From Dehalobacter sp. DCA (lineage in GTDB: Bacteria > Bacillota > Desulfitobacteriia > Desulfitobacteriales > Syntrophobotulaceae): a stretch of DNA of 64,000 nt. The stretch is from assembly GCF_000305775.1 (NCBI RefSeq), contig NC_018866.1, positions 1,240,001 through 1,304,000 of the forward strand, given 5' to 3'. The position numbers and the translations under genes are program-made. Positions 9,003 to 18,774 of this stretch are shown piece by piece (the first letter of the stretch is position 1; each line of letters starts with the position of its first letter). Under the pieces are notes generated by a model. The model had not been told where the DNA came from and searched no databases. It saw only the letters and a list, made by a program, of their open reading frames with translations.

Positions 9003-10008
9003 TCAGCATCCGACAATTTCTTCTTTTACCCTATTCGATCTTTCTCTATCCAGCCTGCATCGTAAGATATATTTTGCTTTATCCTCCCCTATGCGTCCTA
9101 GTGCCCAGGCAACTTAAAATCTTGTATATAATTGTACATAATCGGGTGAACTTTTTCTTTGTAAAAGTCCTCTGGCATATGGAGAATTTCATTAAGAGTG
9201 AAATTTTGTGATATCTCTTCAAGGAATTCGTCTTTCGGGAATTCGGACTTTAGTATTTTTTGATTTCTCCGACAGGCTTCCTGACATAAATCGCAGCCGT
9301 GCACATGAATTCCCATTTTCTCTCGTATTTCCTTGGGAATTACAGCGGGTATATTATTTTTTTCCTGCCTCATCCAGGCATTGAACCCCAGGCATTTATA
9401 AGGATTAAGTTTAAATGGCTCATATATAGCGCCCGTGGGGCAGGCATCCATACAAGCCCTGCAATTCGGAGGGCACCGGCAGTCCATCGTGGGCTGATCG
9501 TAATCCAGTTCCCGGTCAATCACTATTGTATAAATTGCAATAATGACCCAATCCCTCGCACGTAAGCGAAATTATTTTTGCCAAAGGTTGTTACTCCGGA
9601 TTTAGCGGCTGCCCAGCGGGCCGGAACGTTGATCTTTGTATTGACTTTGCATCCCTTTGAAATTAAAAATGCTTCCATAAGCTTAATTCTAGCTCCGTTA
9701 ATGCGGTTTTCAGGAGGGTGATACGATCTGGACAAATATATTCTCCCAATTTTGTCAGTCAAACTTTTAGGGAAATCCTTTTGAACATAATCCCATGCCA
9801 GGACAATTACGGATTTGGCGGAAGGCATAAACACTTTTGGGTCAGCGCTTTTCATGGGCACTTGCGGTTGTCGTATCAAGAAATCATAATGCTCATTCCG
9901 TGATTTTAATATTTCGGCATAACCAGCGAAATTATCTGCCGAAGTGCATCCAACTGTGCAATATCCTAGATCTAAAGCAAAACTTTTTATATCCTTGGTA
10001 AGAGACAT
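9003..10008 (-). pseudogene. Second QueG-like gene, frameshifted and internally deleted
   Basis: ATG 10008 begins MSLTKDIKSFALDLGYCTVG. A frameshift near 9530 separates the N-terminal 155 residues from the part with both Fe-S motifs (CPPNCRACMDACP and CDLCQEACRRNQ). After MYNYIQ the HEAT region is mostly deleted and rejoins out of frame as AWALGRIGEDKAKYIL, ending at 9003. The position of the QueG active-site Asp is Lys here (NTKINVPARW), and the Pro after the second cluster is Arg. It was probably divergent before it decayed. A perfect operator palindrome lies 20 bp upstream. Confidence 0.8.
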
Positions 10009-10028
10009 CTAGATCCCCCATTTTTCCG

Positions 10029-10040
10029 TGTGTATACACA
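10029..10040. promoter_or_regulatory. Operator candidate (TGTGTATACACA)
   Basis: This is a perfect 12-bp palindrome 20 bp upstream of the second QueG-like gene start at 10008. It is a 2-bp shorter variant of the consensus seen at 231, 38310 and 38890. Confidence 0.6.
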
Positions 10041-10082
10041 ATTTTTTTAAAAGATTTTTATACATTCATAATAGGAGTGCTG

Positions 10083-11570
10083 TCAATCAATCACGCCATC
10101 CTTAAAAATGCCCATTTGATAGAACCCGTTCACTTCGTTCTTGGTCCGGTAAGTTCCGTTTGCCGTTTCAAGAACCTTCTCAAAGAGTTCGTTCGCCAGA
10201 TCAGTACAGGATTCCCCGTTGAGGAGCCTGCCGGCATTGAAGTCGTTCCAACCGGGCTTTTTATTGTATAGAGTATTGTTGGTAGACAAGCGAAAGGTGG
10301 GGCCGATGTAGCCTGCTGGGGTTCCTCTGCCGGTGGTGAAGATGATCATTACCGCTCCTGCGGCCACCTGAGCGGTGATGCCGAAGAGATCGTTGCCTGG
10401 TCCAATCACGATGTTGAAGCCCTTCTCCCTAATCCTGTCGCCATGTGGAACCACATCCTCGATGACGCTTTTTCCTCCCTTCTGAATGCAACCGAGGGAT
10501 TTGTCGGCGAGGGTGGACAGTCCTCCCTCAATATTGCCCTGAGTGACATTGAGCTCAGGATTTTCCCCATACTTTCTGAAATAAGCCTTATAGTCTTCGA
10601 CCATCTTGACAATCTTTTGGAACACCCCTTCATTCCTGGCCCGGTTCATCAGGATATGCTCCGCGCCAAACATCTCAGGAACCTCGGTCAGGTTAATTGT
10701 AGCGCCGTATCGGTTAAGCATATCGGTCATCTCGCCTACAATTCTGTTTGCGGTAATGCCGGAGAATCCATCGGAGCCGCCGCAGTTGCAGCCGATGCTC
10801 AGCTTCTCAATGTTGAGGGCCTTCCTTTGATCCGCAGAAGCCAAGGTGTACAAGTTCTCGCAGAACTTCATGCCTGTCTCATACTCGTCTCCCTCATCTT
10901 GAAGTGTCATAAAGCGAACCCGTTCCTTGTCGTATTCGCCGATAAAAGGCATCATCTGCTTGAAATCGTTGACTTCACAGCCCAGCGACATGAACAACAC
11001 GCCTCCGAAATTTGCGTTCTTGGAAAGATTCGGAGCACCTTGCTGGTCATATTCAGATCTTCGCCCGATTGGTTGCATCCCGAGGCATGGAGCAGGGGCA
11101 TAAAGCCGTCAAAATTATCGCGACAGGGGTATTTGATGTTCATCATTTTTGCGAGTTTTTCAGCCGGACCATTTGCACAAAAAACCGTGGGGATAATCGC
11201 TCGCTATGTAGTTGCGAATCCCCGCTTCACCGCTGTTTCGTTCATACCCCATAAAAGTTTTATCGGAAAAACCTCTTTTCACGGAATTCTCATTATAGCG
11301 ATAAGTATAGATGTCCTTAGCCGTGCAGCCCACATTTTGGACATGCACCCACTGCCCCTTCTTGATATCGCTCTTACATACGCCGATAATTTCTCCATAT
11401 TTCAGAATCGGCTCCTGTTCCTTCATGTCTCTCAGCGCGATCTTGTGCGCAAAAGGGATATCATCTCTCAAGGTTATTTTTTCTCTTTCAAAATCCATTT
11501 ATTCGCCTTTTTTCAGATCTTCCAGCGCGATAGCTACGGAATCGTCCGGATGTATTTTTATTATCCGCAT
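10083..11570 (-). pseudogene. uxaA: UxaA-family hydro-lyase (altronate/galactarate dehydratase-like), broken
   Basis: ATG 11570 (MRIIKIHPDDSVAIALEDL) follows GGAGGG and begins the SAF domain. An in-frame TAA at 11499-11501 interrupts it, and the frame goes on with EREKITLRDDIPFAHKIAL. Frameshifts near 11190 and 11060 then break the body, which continues in three frames (GPAEKLAKMM, NFGGVLFMSLGCEVNDF, IGCNCGGSDGFSG, NVTQGNIEGGLSTL) to 10083. The C-terminal 330 residues are otherwise well conserved. The intact family dehydrates sugar acids. Here the reading frame is clearly lost. It lies between two QueG-like remnants on the same strand. Confidence 0.85.
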
Positions 11571-11615
11571 GTTTATCCCTCCAACTTATTTTTTTAGCCC
11601 GGTGCTCAACCTTGT

Positions 11616-11714
11616 TCAAAATTTCCATAGCGCAAATGACCCAATTCCTTGAAGATGAGCGAGATCATTTTCTCTGAAGATTATCGCCCCGACCTTGGTA
11701 GCTGGCCAGCGGTT
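11616..11714 (-). pseudogene. Third QueG-like remnant (central segment only)
   Basis: The minus strand reads RWPATKVGAIIFREND followed by LAHLQGIGSF, a degraded form of the RWAAAKSGVTTFGKNNFAYVRGIGS segment at 9523-9600. About 33 codons remain and the Fe-S motifs are gone. A GTGTA-TACAC palindrome follows at 11728-11741 and then a marR tail, so the original order marR, operator, QueG-like is still visible. Confidence 0.5.
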
Positions 11715-11727
11715 CCCTCTTTACACT

Positions 11728-11741
11728 CGTGTAAATACACG
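11728..11741. promoter_or_regulatory. Operator candidate (CGTGTAAATACACG)
   Basis: Six-base arms CGTGTA/TACACG lie around AA, between a marR tail and a QueG-like remnant. The location matches that at 18198-18209. Confidence 0.55.
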
Positions 11742-11757
11742 AATATCCTTAAAATTT

Positions 11758-11850
11758 TTATATGTCCGCGATTTGAGCAAGTAATTGAATAAGAAATTGG
11801 ACATTTTCCGACCCGATTTTTAACTCCACCCCCTTTTGTGCTTCTTCCTG
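11758..11850 (-). pseudogene. MarR C-terminal remnant
   Basis: The minus strand encodes QEEAQKGVELKIGSENVQFL and then IQLLAQIADI before a TAA. This nearly matches the last 30 residues of the intact MarR at 18227-18655. The rest was replaced by the transposase fragment that starts at about 11850. Confidence 0.65.
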
Positions 11851-12395
11851 TCGGTCGCAAAGTGCGTTTTGTGTTGGTGAAAACCGGTGAAAAAATAATG
11901 ATTTTAATGTGTTCCGATCTGACTCTGCACCCAGAGCAAATTATTGTGGCTTACAGTTATCGTTTTAAAATTGAAGTGTCTTTTAAAATGTTGAAACATG
12001 TCACCGGTAGTTTTGGTTATCATTTCTGGACAAAGGCTTTACCTAAGCTATCCAGACTTAAAACTAAAACGGATCTTTCCACTGTAAAAAAATTAGCCGA
12101 GAAGGAAAGGATTCTTGCGACGACAAGAGCTATCGAAGTGTTCACCTTCTTAAGTTGCATGGCCATGGGAATCTTGACGATAATTTCTCTTACCTTTCCA
12201 ACCTTAGTTTGGCTAAGGTTTTCGGGTTGGCTTCGGACTAGATCATCAGCACTTCCATCCGTAGAAACCGTTCGCTCGGTGATCCAGCAAGAGCTGTCTT
12301 GGAATTTTCGCAATCTCAGTCATTATGCAACTTTATCGAAAATCCAAGACTATCAACGACTGGAGTTTGATGTGCCTGAAAAGATACATGCTTGA
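11850..12395 (+). pseudogene. Transposase C-terminal fragment (DDE, IS4-like)
   Basis: The open frame contains PEQIIVAYSYRFKIEVSFK. This is the Y-x2-R-x3-E-x6-K signature that carries the last acidic residue of IS4-type DDE transposases, and a hydrophobic tail follows. The first two catalytic Asp residues and the N terminus are absent, and the 5' boundary cuts the marR remnant on the other strand. It cannot be active. Confidence 0.55.
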
Positions 12396-12448
12396 CATAG
12401 TTATAAGGGTTATTGGGCTAATTTCTCATGGGATATTTAGGAAGGTAC

Positions 12449-12772
12449 TTAGAACTCTTGAGTTACTTCTAATAGCTGTTTTATTGTATCAGTTTCTAGA
12501 GAAAGCTTCCACGACAAAGGGGTAAGGACTGAATCAAAATTGATATCACTAATGTAAGTTCCTTCACCAGAACGTATTTCTAATAATCCAAGCATTTCAA
12601 GAGCACATATGGCTTCCAGGACGGAAGCACGGCTTACCCGCAATCGTTCAGCCAACTCCCGCTCAGATAGTAATCGATCTCCCGGTTTCATTTTGCCCTC
12701 AACGACAAGTTTTCGAAGTTGCTCGGCAATTTATTCGTAGATTTTCCGAGTCTTAATGGGTTGAAGTTCCAA
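12449..12772 (-). pseudogene. FadR/GntR-type regulator, N-terminal fragment with an in-frame stop
   Basis: A TTG at 12772, nine bases after AAGGAG, starts LELQPIKTRKIYE. An in-frame TAA at 12731-12733 replaces what is normally Gln. The frame continues IAEQLRKLVVEGKMKPGDRLL and SERELAERLRVSRASVLEAI, the GntR winged helix. The sequence ends near residue 105, where the FadR-type ligand domain should begin. It is a relic. Confidence 0.7.
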
Positions 12773-13189
12773 TTTATCTCGCTCCTTATATTGACGGAAC
12801 CTTTTTAGATTTTGACCTTCACTTTCGATAAGTGAATTTAAATAACAGGAGTTATGCAGTTGATGGAAATATATAGATAATACATAACTCCAAGAAATCT
12901 TAAAAATATTTTAAAAAATCTACAAGAAAGACTTGACTTTTTCAGAAGCCCCCCATAATCGCGAAGGATGGCAGTTTGTCATTACTCTAGCGATTCGGGT
13001 GATTTCATGAAAAACCTTTGTAAACCGTCTTTCGAAAAAAGGATCATGGTCAAGGTGCTGGAATTCCGGTACTCAAAACAATCTGGGATTTGTTTGATCT
13101 CTCTCTGCTCTTTTCCCAATCCGGAATACGTAAGCATTCTGGAACTCCAACGTAGCTTCTAGCATTTGCGTACATCTGCGGTCTGATCC
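12773..13189. other. Intergenic debris, no gene recognised
   Basis: The region lies between the FadR fragment and the IS4-like transposase. The short open frames in it show no family features. Confidence 0.4.
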
Positions 13190-14463
13190 TTCATGTCGAT
13201 TCAGCCAATCAAAATGCTAAGTTTTCAACCGAAGCACCCTTCTTACGAGAACTACTTTCTAGAGAAATCATCTCCCAAAGCGCCTAAAGCCGGTTTCTTT
13301 CTAAGCCTTTTCTGTGGCTCCGGTTCTCTTTGGGCAGGCTTGCTCGATTACAGGAAAATGCGGATAGTAGACTGACTGATGGAGATATCATCGCCTTAGA
13401 TGATACCAAAGTTGAGCATCCTCACGGTAAAAAGATCCCCTTTCTTTGTTGGCTCTTTGACAGCTCGGATAAGCGCCATGTATGGTGCATTAATCTTGTG
13501 TCAACCCTAGCTGTCTTAAAGAATGGCCTTGAATATCCCATGCTGTGGCGCTTTTGGGTCAAAGCCAGTCAGGAGAATGAAAAACAAACCAAGCTTGATC
13601 TTGCGAAACAAATGCTCTTAGAGGTGCGCCAGGTGAACAATGCAAGGCTGTGGGTTGCTATGGATCGATGGTTTCTTTGCAAGAAGTTCCTGAAATGGCT
13701 TATGGATGAGAAGTTTGACTGGGTTACCAATGCCAAACGCAATACGGTGCTATTCAGGAAAATCTACGATCCCGTGCTTGGAAAGGATCATTACATCAAA
13801 CTTAATCCGAAACAATTACTTCGTGAAGTTTATCCCCGGATTCGGGTTCTTGGCAAAGGCTCCGTCCTCAGTATTCCGGACATTTATATCAAAATTCCCT
13901 ATGAGACCTTGACCCGAAAGGGAAAACCCATTACTAGGCAACGTTTTTTACCCATAGCCGCCATTGCAGCCACTTATGAGAAGCATGCAGCCAAGAGCAG
14001 CGTGATTCTTCAGGAAGAAGAATGCCCAGCAACCTTCAAGGATGCGTATCTCCTGATAAACAACAGAGTCGATGCACCGGAAGAAGCTGCTACTGCCTAT
14101 GCAAGGAGATGGAGAATCGAAGTATTTTACCGTATAGCTAAGCAGAATCTTGGATTAACATCGTGCTATGCTCAATTTGAAGCCGCCCATTTCGCCCATG
14201 TGGAGCTCTTGTTCACCGCGAAAACCCTTCTTTGTTACGCTGCCTGGGAGTGCAATAAAGAAGGCGCCGAACAAGCCCCATCCCTCTGCGAAGTGGTCAG
14301 GTACTTTTTCAACGCCGGCTGTCGGATCCACTGTTACGAGCAGTTGATCCAAGTCTATTTTGACACAGCAACCGAGCGTTTTTCAAGGCTTATTGATAAA
14401 TTTTGGCCTCAGTCTTTGGAACTCAGGTTATGGAGTTGGGAATATTATCCTAGAACTGCATAA
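13190..14463 (+). pseudogene. IS4-superfamily transposase with an in-frame stop
   Basis: From about 13190 the frame reads FSTEAPFLRELLSREIISQS. A TAA at 13285 interrupts it, and it then stays open to 14463 (377 residues from an internal Met). The DDE residues are visible: ALDDTKVEHPHG, WVAMDRWF, and ARRWRIEVFYRIAKQNLGL. Downstream reading through WEYYPRTA is complete. The terminal inverted repeats were not identified. Restart translation at 13330 would still include all three catalytic acids, so residual activity is not excluded. Confidence 0.65.
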
Positions 14464-14642
14464 CTACTGTAAATAACATGACTTTCTATTACAAAGTTTT
14501 TCCGGTAAACCAAAAATACATCTCTGATGGGGGAAAGAGAATGGAAAGAGTCAACTGGACCAATGAAAGAACTCATCTTCCTGAAAATTAATTATCCTCG
14601 ATGCACCTAGCAAGTGAATTTTACTCTTCAAAAAGTAAAATT

Positions 14643-15284
14643 CTAAAATCCTAAAGTCTCGCCCAGTATGATGACATGGATGTCGGTCAGTGGTGGACGT
14701 CTGCTTATTACTGTCGTAATATTACAGATTCGTTGAGGACTTTGGCAATCAACACACTCACCGAGCTTAACACACGGGTTCGGTAAATCATATTTTTTAT
14801 TATTCATCGGAGCAGCGTATGTTTTGATTCGTTTATTAGCTTCTTCAACGTCTTTGACGATCTTATTGGTACCCACTATAATAATAACTTTTTTCGGCCC
14901 AAACATCATCGCTCCCACTCGATTTCCGAATGCATCGCGATTCACAAGTTCACCGGTCTGGGTAATAGCATTACTTCCCGATAAAAATATGTCGCTTGTA
15001 AGTTGCTTATAACGTCTTTCAATTCTTTCCTCTGGTGTTAAGCCTTCTTGATTGTGATCAAATAACTTGTGGCCACGTTTTCCCAACAGATCCAAGAGAC
15101 CTAGATCAAGCACTGTCCTTGAGCCACCCACCCCAATCGTGGAACCAGTGGGGATGAGTTGTAAAACATAATCGATTGCCTCTTGTCGTGTGGTAACGTA
15201 CTTTGCATTGAAATGATTTCTGTTTAGAGCATCAACTACTTTTTGCCCGATAACTTCAGAACGCCATTTTGTTAAATCACTCAT
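14643..15284 (-). CDS. LUD-domain protein (LutC/YkgG-like, DUF162)
   Basis: The protein of about 213 residues begins MSDLTKWRSEVIGQKVVDAL. It contains the phosphate-loop-like IPTGSTIGVGGSRTVLDLG and SGSNAITQTGELVN. The C-terminal CVKLGECVDCQSPQRICN is Cys-rich and typical of the stand-alone DUF162/YkgG group. The start at 15284 has AGGAG 9-10 bases upstream. Family members take part in lactate oxidation complexes (LutABC), but no LutA or LutB is present, so the role is open. It lies directly downstream of a QueG-like fragment on the same strand and appears intact. Confidence 0.8.
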   Translation of the reverse strand: MSDLTKWRSEVIGQKVVDALNRNHFNAKYVTTRQEAIDYVLQLIPTGSTIGVGGSRTVLDLGLLDLLGKRGHKLFDHNQEGLTPEERIERRYKQLTSDIFLSGSNAITQTGELVNRDAFGNRVGAMMFGPKKVIIIVGTNKIVKDVEEANKRIKTYAAPMNNKKYDLPNPCVKLGECVDCQSPQRICNITTVISRRPPLTDIHVIILGETLGF

Positions 15285-15361
15285 ATTAATAATTCTCCTT
15301 CTCAATGATTTGAATTTTTAAATAACATAAACTTAAATTGAACGTTGTCTTTACCAAACCA

Positions 15362-15866
15362 TTATTTCATTTTCTCTAATGCTGAATCTATCTCTTTTTG
15401 AACAGCCTCTGATGTTTGCTTTTGATGATTTTTCTCAAGAATTCGTTTTGCAGCATTACCACCAATCTTTCCTAATGCCCATGCTGCATAGCTTCTAACT
15501 AACTCTTCAGGATCATCCATGGCAATCCCAAGGTCAGGGATCGCAGATGATTCGCCCAGATTTCCAAGAGCTATGGCAGCATTTCGCTGAAAATATTTTC
15601 GATCTTTTATATAGTTGTACATTAGCGGCTGTATTCTTGTGGTATAAAACTCATCCGTCATGTTAAGCATTTTTGAGAGACTGAAATCTTGTGCCACTTT
15701 CACCAAAAACTCATCATCCGGAAGTTTTGACTTAAGTTTTGTCTGATTGCGAGGACATACCTCTTGACAGATATCACACCCATGAACACGTGTCCCCATT
15801 TTCTCTCTGATCTCTGGAGGAATATGGCTCGTGAGTCCAGCTGGTTTCCAGCAATTTAGCCTCTGA
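15362..15866 (-). pseudogene. QueG-like gene, C-terminal fragment
   Basis: The frame from about 15866 reads LNCWKPAGLTSHIPPEIREK, then VHGCDICQEVCPRNQ (second Fe-S motif) and a complete HEAT-like end (AAIALGNLG, SYAAWALGKIGG). The N-terminal catalytic half and the first cluster motif are missing. It is a separate paralogue: similar to, but not identical with, the genes at 7752 and 9003. An internal Met at 15799 gives a 145-residue open frame, but no domain would be complete. Confidence 0.75.
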
Positions 15867-16176
15867 CTGGAATTTCACAGCCTTTTATTGTCAACTTTAA
15901 TTATTGTATGAATAACCCTCCTATTTATCTAATTTTCATTAAAAATGGCTACACCTTCCCCTTCCCCGAAATTATAGATCATAATTAAATTGGTTAATTT
16001 CTACGAGCTGCTAAAAACCAATTCGGCTTTATACTTCATCAGATATAGCCCTTTTAATAAGAGTCTTACTATTTCTCGTTGAGTTGTAAAGTGTTTTTCA
16101 GTCGTCTAAACAAAAACAATTGCATGATATTCGATGCGATAAATATCAAATAAAGCACAGCTTCTACGGCATTCCC
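15867..16176. other. AT-rich spacer, no gene recognised
   Basis: The region lies between the QueG-like fragment and the second copy of the large repeat. I see no coding or structured feature. Confidence 0.4.
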
Positions 16177-16494
16177 TCCGCTCCTCCGGCAATCTGCTTG
16201 GCGACGAATTTGACTGCCTCATCAGGGGTCTGGACAAACGGATAACGGAAGAATAAGCGTATAAGCAAGTTATTGCTCGAACTCATATATTGAGTTGGGT
16301 GACATTCCCGAATGTCATACTTTGGGGCTGCATCGTTCCAACTAACAAGGTTTAGTTCTTTCGACCAGCCTTTTGCTGATTCTGAAAGAACTCCGATTGT
16401 TTCTTTGATTTCGAATTTGATAACTTAATGAGTTAAAAAGGGATCTCATACTTACAAAATCTCAAATATTACGAAATTAATCCACTACCCTCTC

Positions 16495-16710
16495 TCACAA
16501 AACCTCTTTTAACAACTCCAATGCACTTTCTTCATCGGAATTATTGGTGCTAAGCTCGCCACGGAAGGCGCGGGCAAGGATTGAATGTTTCATAATGTCA
16601 ATATTCCCTATTACATCACATAATTTTTTTGCCTTTTGCTCATTTCCAAGGAGTGTATCCAAAGAGCGGACAATTTCTCTTTGTTCTGCCTTTGGAGGAG
16701 GCGACACCAT
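16495..16710 (-). pseudogene. hsdS: HsdS C-terminal tail, repeat copy 2
   Basis: It encodes the same 71 residues as 7476-7691 (PPKAEQREIVRSL, SILARAFRGEL) and is a restriction-system relic carried by the repeat. Confidence 0.75.
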
Positions 16711-16770
16711 ATATTTATGAAATTAACTCGAAATAAGAATGTTTTTAGCCCCAAGGATTGACTTTTAGCC

Positions 16771-17892
16771 CTAAGCTAACGCCTGCTTAATAGCTTTTTT
16801 AACATTGTCAGATGATTCATTCGCAAGTCTACTTTCAAGTACACTCCTGGAATCTTGACCACCCATTTTCCCTAATGCCCAGGCAGAATACTCTCGAATC
16901 ATCTCATCAGGGTTTACTAACGCAATTTCTAAATCTTTGACATATTTTTGATCCTTTGAATTGCCCATAGCAACTGCAGCGTTTCGCATAAAATATCGTT
17001 TGTCTTTAATATAGTTATACATGATTGGTTTAATTCTGTTCGTAAAAAATTCATCCGTCATGTTAAGAATTGCTGGCAACGTAATATCCTGCCCGATTTG
17101 CTCTATATATCTGTCGACTGCTTTAGGTGTCTTCAATTTCTTTTGATTGAGTGGACAAATATCCTGACATATATCACATTCATGTATTTTACACCCTATA
17201 GTTTCTCGTAATTCATAAGGAATGAACGCAGAGATAGAACCTCTTCCGTCTTGTGTCATCCAGTTGTTAAATGAAATACACTTTTTAGGATCCAGTTTAA
17301 ATGGCTCATAGATTGCCTTTGTTGGACATGCATTTATGCATGCTTTACAATTGGGGGGACATTTACTTTCCATAGTAGGTTGATCATAATCCATTTCCAT
17401 ATCAACAACAATAGCGCTGATGACAATATAAGAACCTGCATCATCTACATAAGCAAAGTTATTTTTACCAAAAGTTGTAACACCTGCTTGGGCAGCTGCC
17501 CATCTTGCCGGAATACCAATGTCTGAGTTTACCATGCATCCATTATTAGATAAATAGCTTTTCATCAATTGCAGTCTTGAATAGGCTATCGTACCGGGGA
17601 GCGGATTATAACACCTGGCCAGATAGATTTTTCCTATCATTTTTTTAAGTTCTTCAGGAAAATCGTTCTGAAAATAATCCCATATTAAGACAATAACTGA
17701 TTTCGCTTCTTGCATAATGTTTTTAGGTGTCGCTCCATGAACTGGATTTGTTGTAGTGAAGTTCAAAATATCATACTTATCACCTCTTGAAACAACTTCA
17801 GCCACATACTCTGTGAAGTTGTCGGCAGAAGTGATGCCGACTTTAGTGTATCCAATACTTAAACCATATTCTTTTATATCTTTTGATATCAT
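16771..17892 (-). CDS. QueG-like Fe-S protein, repeat copy 2
   Basis: The encoded 373-residue protein appears identical to that of 7752-8873, including Asp124, both cysteine motifs and the HEAT-like C terminus. The leader differs slightly: ATAGATCACCTCTCC here against ATAGGTCACCTCCTCTCC in copy 1 (plus strand), so the ribosome site here is weaker. An operator-like palindrome lies at 17909-17924. Conservation of both copies without a single frame lesion contrasts with the surrounding decay. This suggests either a recent duplication or selection. Confidence 0.8.
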   Translation of the reverse strand: MISKDIKEYGLSIGYTKVGITSADNFTEYVAEVVSRGDKYDILNFTTTNPVHGATPKNIMQEAKSVIVLIWDYFQNDFPEELKKMIGKIYLARCYNPLPGTIAYSRLQLMKSYLSNNGCMVNSDIGIPARWAAAQAGVTTFGKNNFAYVDDAGSYIVISAIVVDMEMDYDQPTMESKCPPNCKACINACPTKAIYEPFKLDPKKCISFNNWMTQDGRGSISAFIPYELRETIGCKIHECDICQDICPLNQKKLKTPKAVDRYIEQIGQDITLPAILNMTDEFFTNRIKPIMYNYIKDKRYFMRNAAVAMGNSKDQKYVKDLEIALVNPDEMIREYSAWALGKMGGQDSRSVLESRLANESSDNVKKAIKQALA

Positions 17893-17908
17893 AGATCACC
17901 TCTCCAAA

Positions 17909-17924
17909 CGTGTAATAGCACACG
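17909..17924. promoter_or_regulatory. Operator candidate (CGTGT-N6-ACACG), repeat copy 2
   Basis: Same site as 8893-8908, 17 bp before the start at 17892. Confidence 0.45.
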
Positions 17925-18018
17925 TACTTATGCTCATAATAACTTATTTAGGAAGTCCTGTACTTCGTTTGCGGCATCCATTATGTATTTGTAATGTTTA
18001 CTGATAAGCTTAACGAAT

Positions 18019-18174
18019 TCAGCATCCGACAATTTCTTCTTTTACCCTATTCGATCTTTCTCTATCCAGCCTGCATCGTAAGATATATTTCGCTTTATCC
18101 TCCCCTATGCGTCCTAGTGCCCAGGCAACTTAAAACCTTGTATATAATTGTACATAATCGGGTGACCTTTTTCT
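18019..18174 (-). pseudogene. C-terminal tail of the second QueG-like gene, repeat copy 2
   Basis: It carries the same end as 9003-9158 (YNYIQ... then AWALGRIGEDKAKYIL to a stop). Upstream it is fused at 18174/18175 to a leader with GGAGGG and an operator, so the body of this copy was deleted. Confidence 0.6.
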
Positions 18175-18197
18175 CAATTCAAATCCCTCCTTTATTC

Positions 18198-18209
18198 GTG
18201 TAATTACAC
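18198..18209. promoter_or_regulatory. Operator candidate (GTGTAATTACAC)
   Basis: A perfect 12-bp palindrome 18 bp beyond the marR stop, followed by GGAGGG. It once fronted a QueG-like gene. Confidence 0.6.
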
Positions 18210-18226
18210 TAATATTTTTAAAATTT

Positions 18227-18655
18227 TTATATGTCCTCAATTTTAGCAACTAATTGCGTGAGCAATTGGACATTTTCAGATCCGATTTTTAGCTCAATCC
18301 CCTTTTGTGCTTCTTCCCATAAAGGTCTACAGAGTTCCAACACCTTCGTTCCGGTCGATGTGACTTGAATTTGACGATTTCTGGTTCCTTCAGGAGAGAT
18401 ATCTTCAATAAACCTTTTTTGAAAAAGAGGTTTAATGTTACGGACCAATGTCGTTCGTTCCAAGCCGACATATTTAGCCAGTTCGCTCGTACTGCACACT
18501 CCTAACCGTTTTAAGTTTTTAAGCAGAGAGTATTGAGTTATTGTCAGTCCGCCGGATCTCAACATGTGGTCGTAATATTCCGTGATCGCATTAGACGCCC
18601 TTCTTAGGTTAATGCAGTTACATTGGCTCTTGGCACGTACTTTTTTTTCTCTCAT
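18227..18655 (-). CDS. MarR-family regulator with CxC motif
   Basis: The intact 142-residue protein has the N-terminal CNCINLRRASNAITEYYD, a winged helix (STSELAKYVGLERTTLVRNI) with a wing near EDISPEGTRNRQIQV, and a C-terminal dimer helix. MarR proteins bind palindromes as dimers and release DNA on ligand or thiol oxidation. The two cysteines spaced CxC are conserved in every MarR here and suggest redox or metal control, which is inferred. A 30-bp palindrome at 18678-18707 lies 23 bp upstream (autoregulation likely) and a second operator follows its stop, as if controlling the next gene. Confidence 0.85.
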   Translation of the reverse strand: MREKKVRAKSQCNCINLRRASNAITEYYDHMLRSGGLTITQYSLLKNLKRLGVCSTSELAKYVGLERTTLVRNIKPLFQKRFIEDISPEGTRNRQIQVTSTGTKVLELCRPLWEEAQKGIELKIGSENVQLLTQLVAKIEDI

Positions 18656-18677
18656 GATTTAATCTCCGAATTAAAAT

Positions 18678-18707
18678 AATCAAATAGTGTATATGCACTA
18701 TTTGATT
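18678..18707. promoter_or_regulatory. 30-bp palindrome upstream of marR
   Basis: Perfect 12-base arms AATCAAATAGTG/CACTATTTGATT enclose TATATG. The centre GTGTATATGCAC is the operator core with one changed base. Its position, 23 bp before the marR start, fits autorepression. Confidence 0.65.
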
Positions 18708-18774
18708 GTAGCATTGCGCTTTCCCGATGTCAAGGCAATCACACTGAGTGAATTGCCCTTCTGCCCCCGCAGTT

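Larger units (their letters stand above)
7158..9158. repeat. Large direct repeat, copy 1
   Basis: This 2.0-kb unit recurs at 16177-18174 with only a few differences, for example ATCG/AGCG near 7238 and a 3-bp indel just upstream of the QueG-like start. It contains the end of the amidohydrolase remnant, a PC4-like remnant, an hsdS tail, one intact QueG-like gene with its operator, and the C-terminal tail of a second QueG-like gene. Confidence 0.95.
16177..18174. repeat. Large direct repeat, copy 2
   Basis: This copy is nearly identical to 7158-9158, offset by 9019 bp. It includes the amidohydrolase stub (16177-16254) and the PC4-like remnant (16259-16424). The left junction is foreign DNA. 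The right junction at 18174 joins the tail of the second QueG-like gene to a leader with GGAGGG behind an operator and a marR gene. Confidence 0.95.

Noticed and set aside
10443-11597. 384-codon plus-strand frame opposite the uxaA pseudogene
   Set aside because: It is the mirror of a clearly conserved minus-strand UxaA sequence and has no family features of its own.
7752-17892. Calling the QueG-like proteins reductive dehalogenases
   Set aside because: No Tat signal, no RdhB membrane anchor gene and QueG-type HEAT ends. Only a distant relationship can be claimed.
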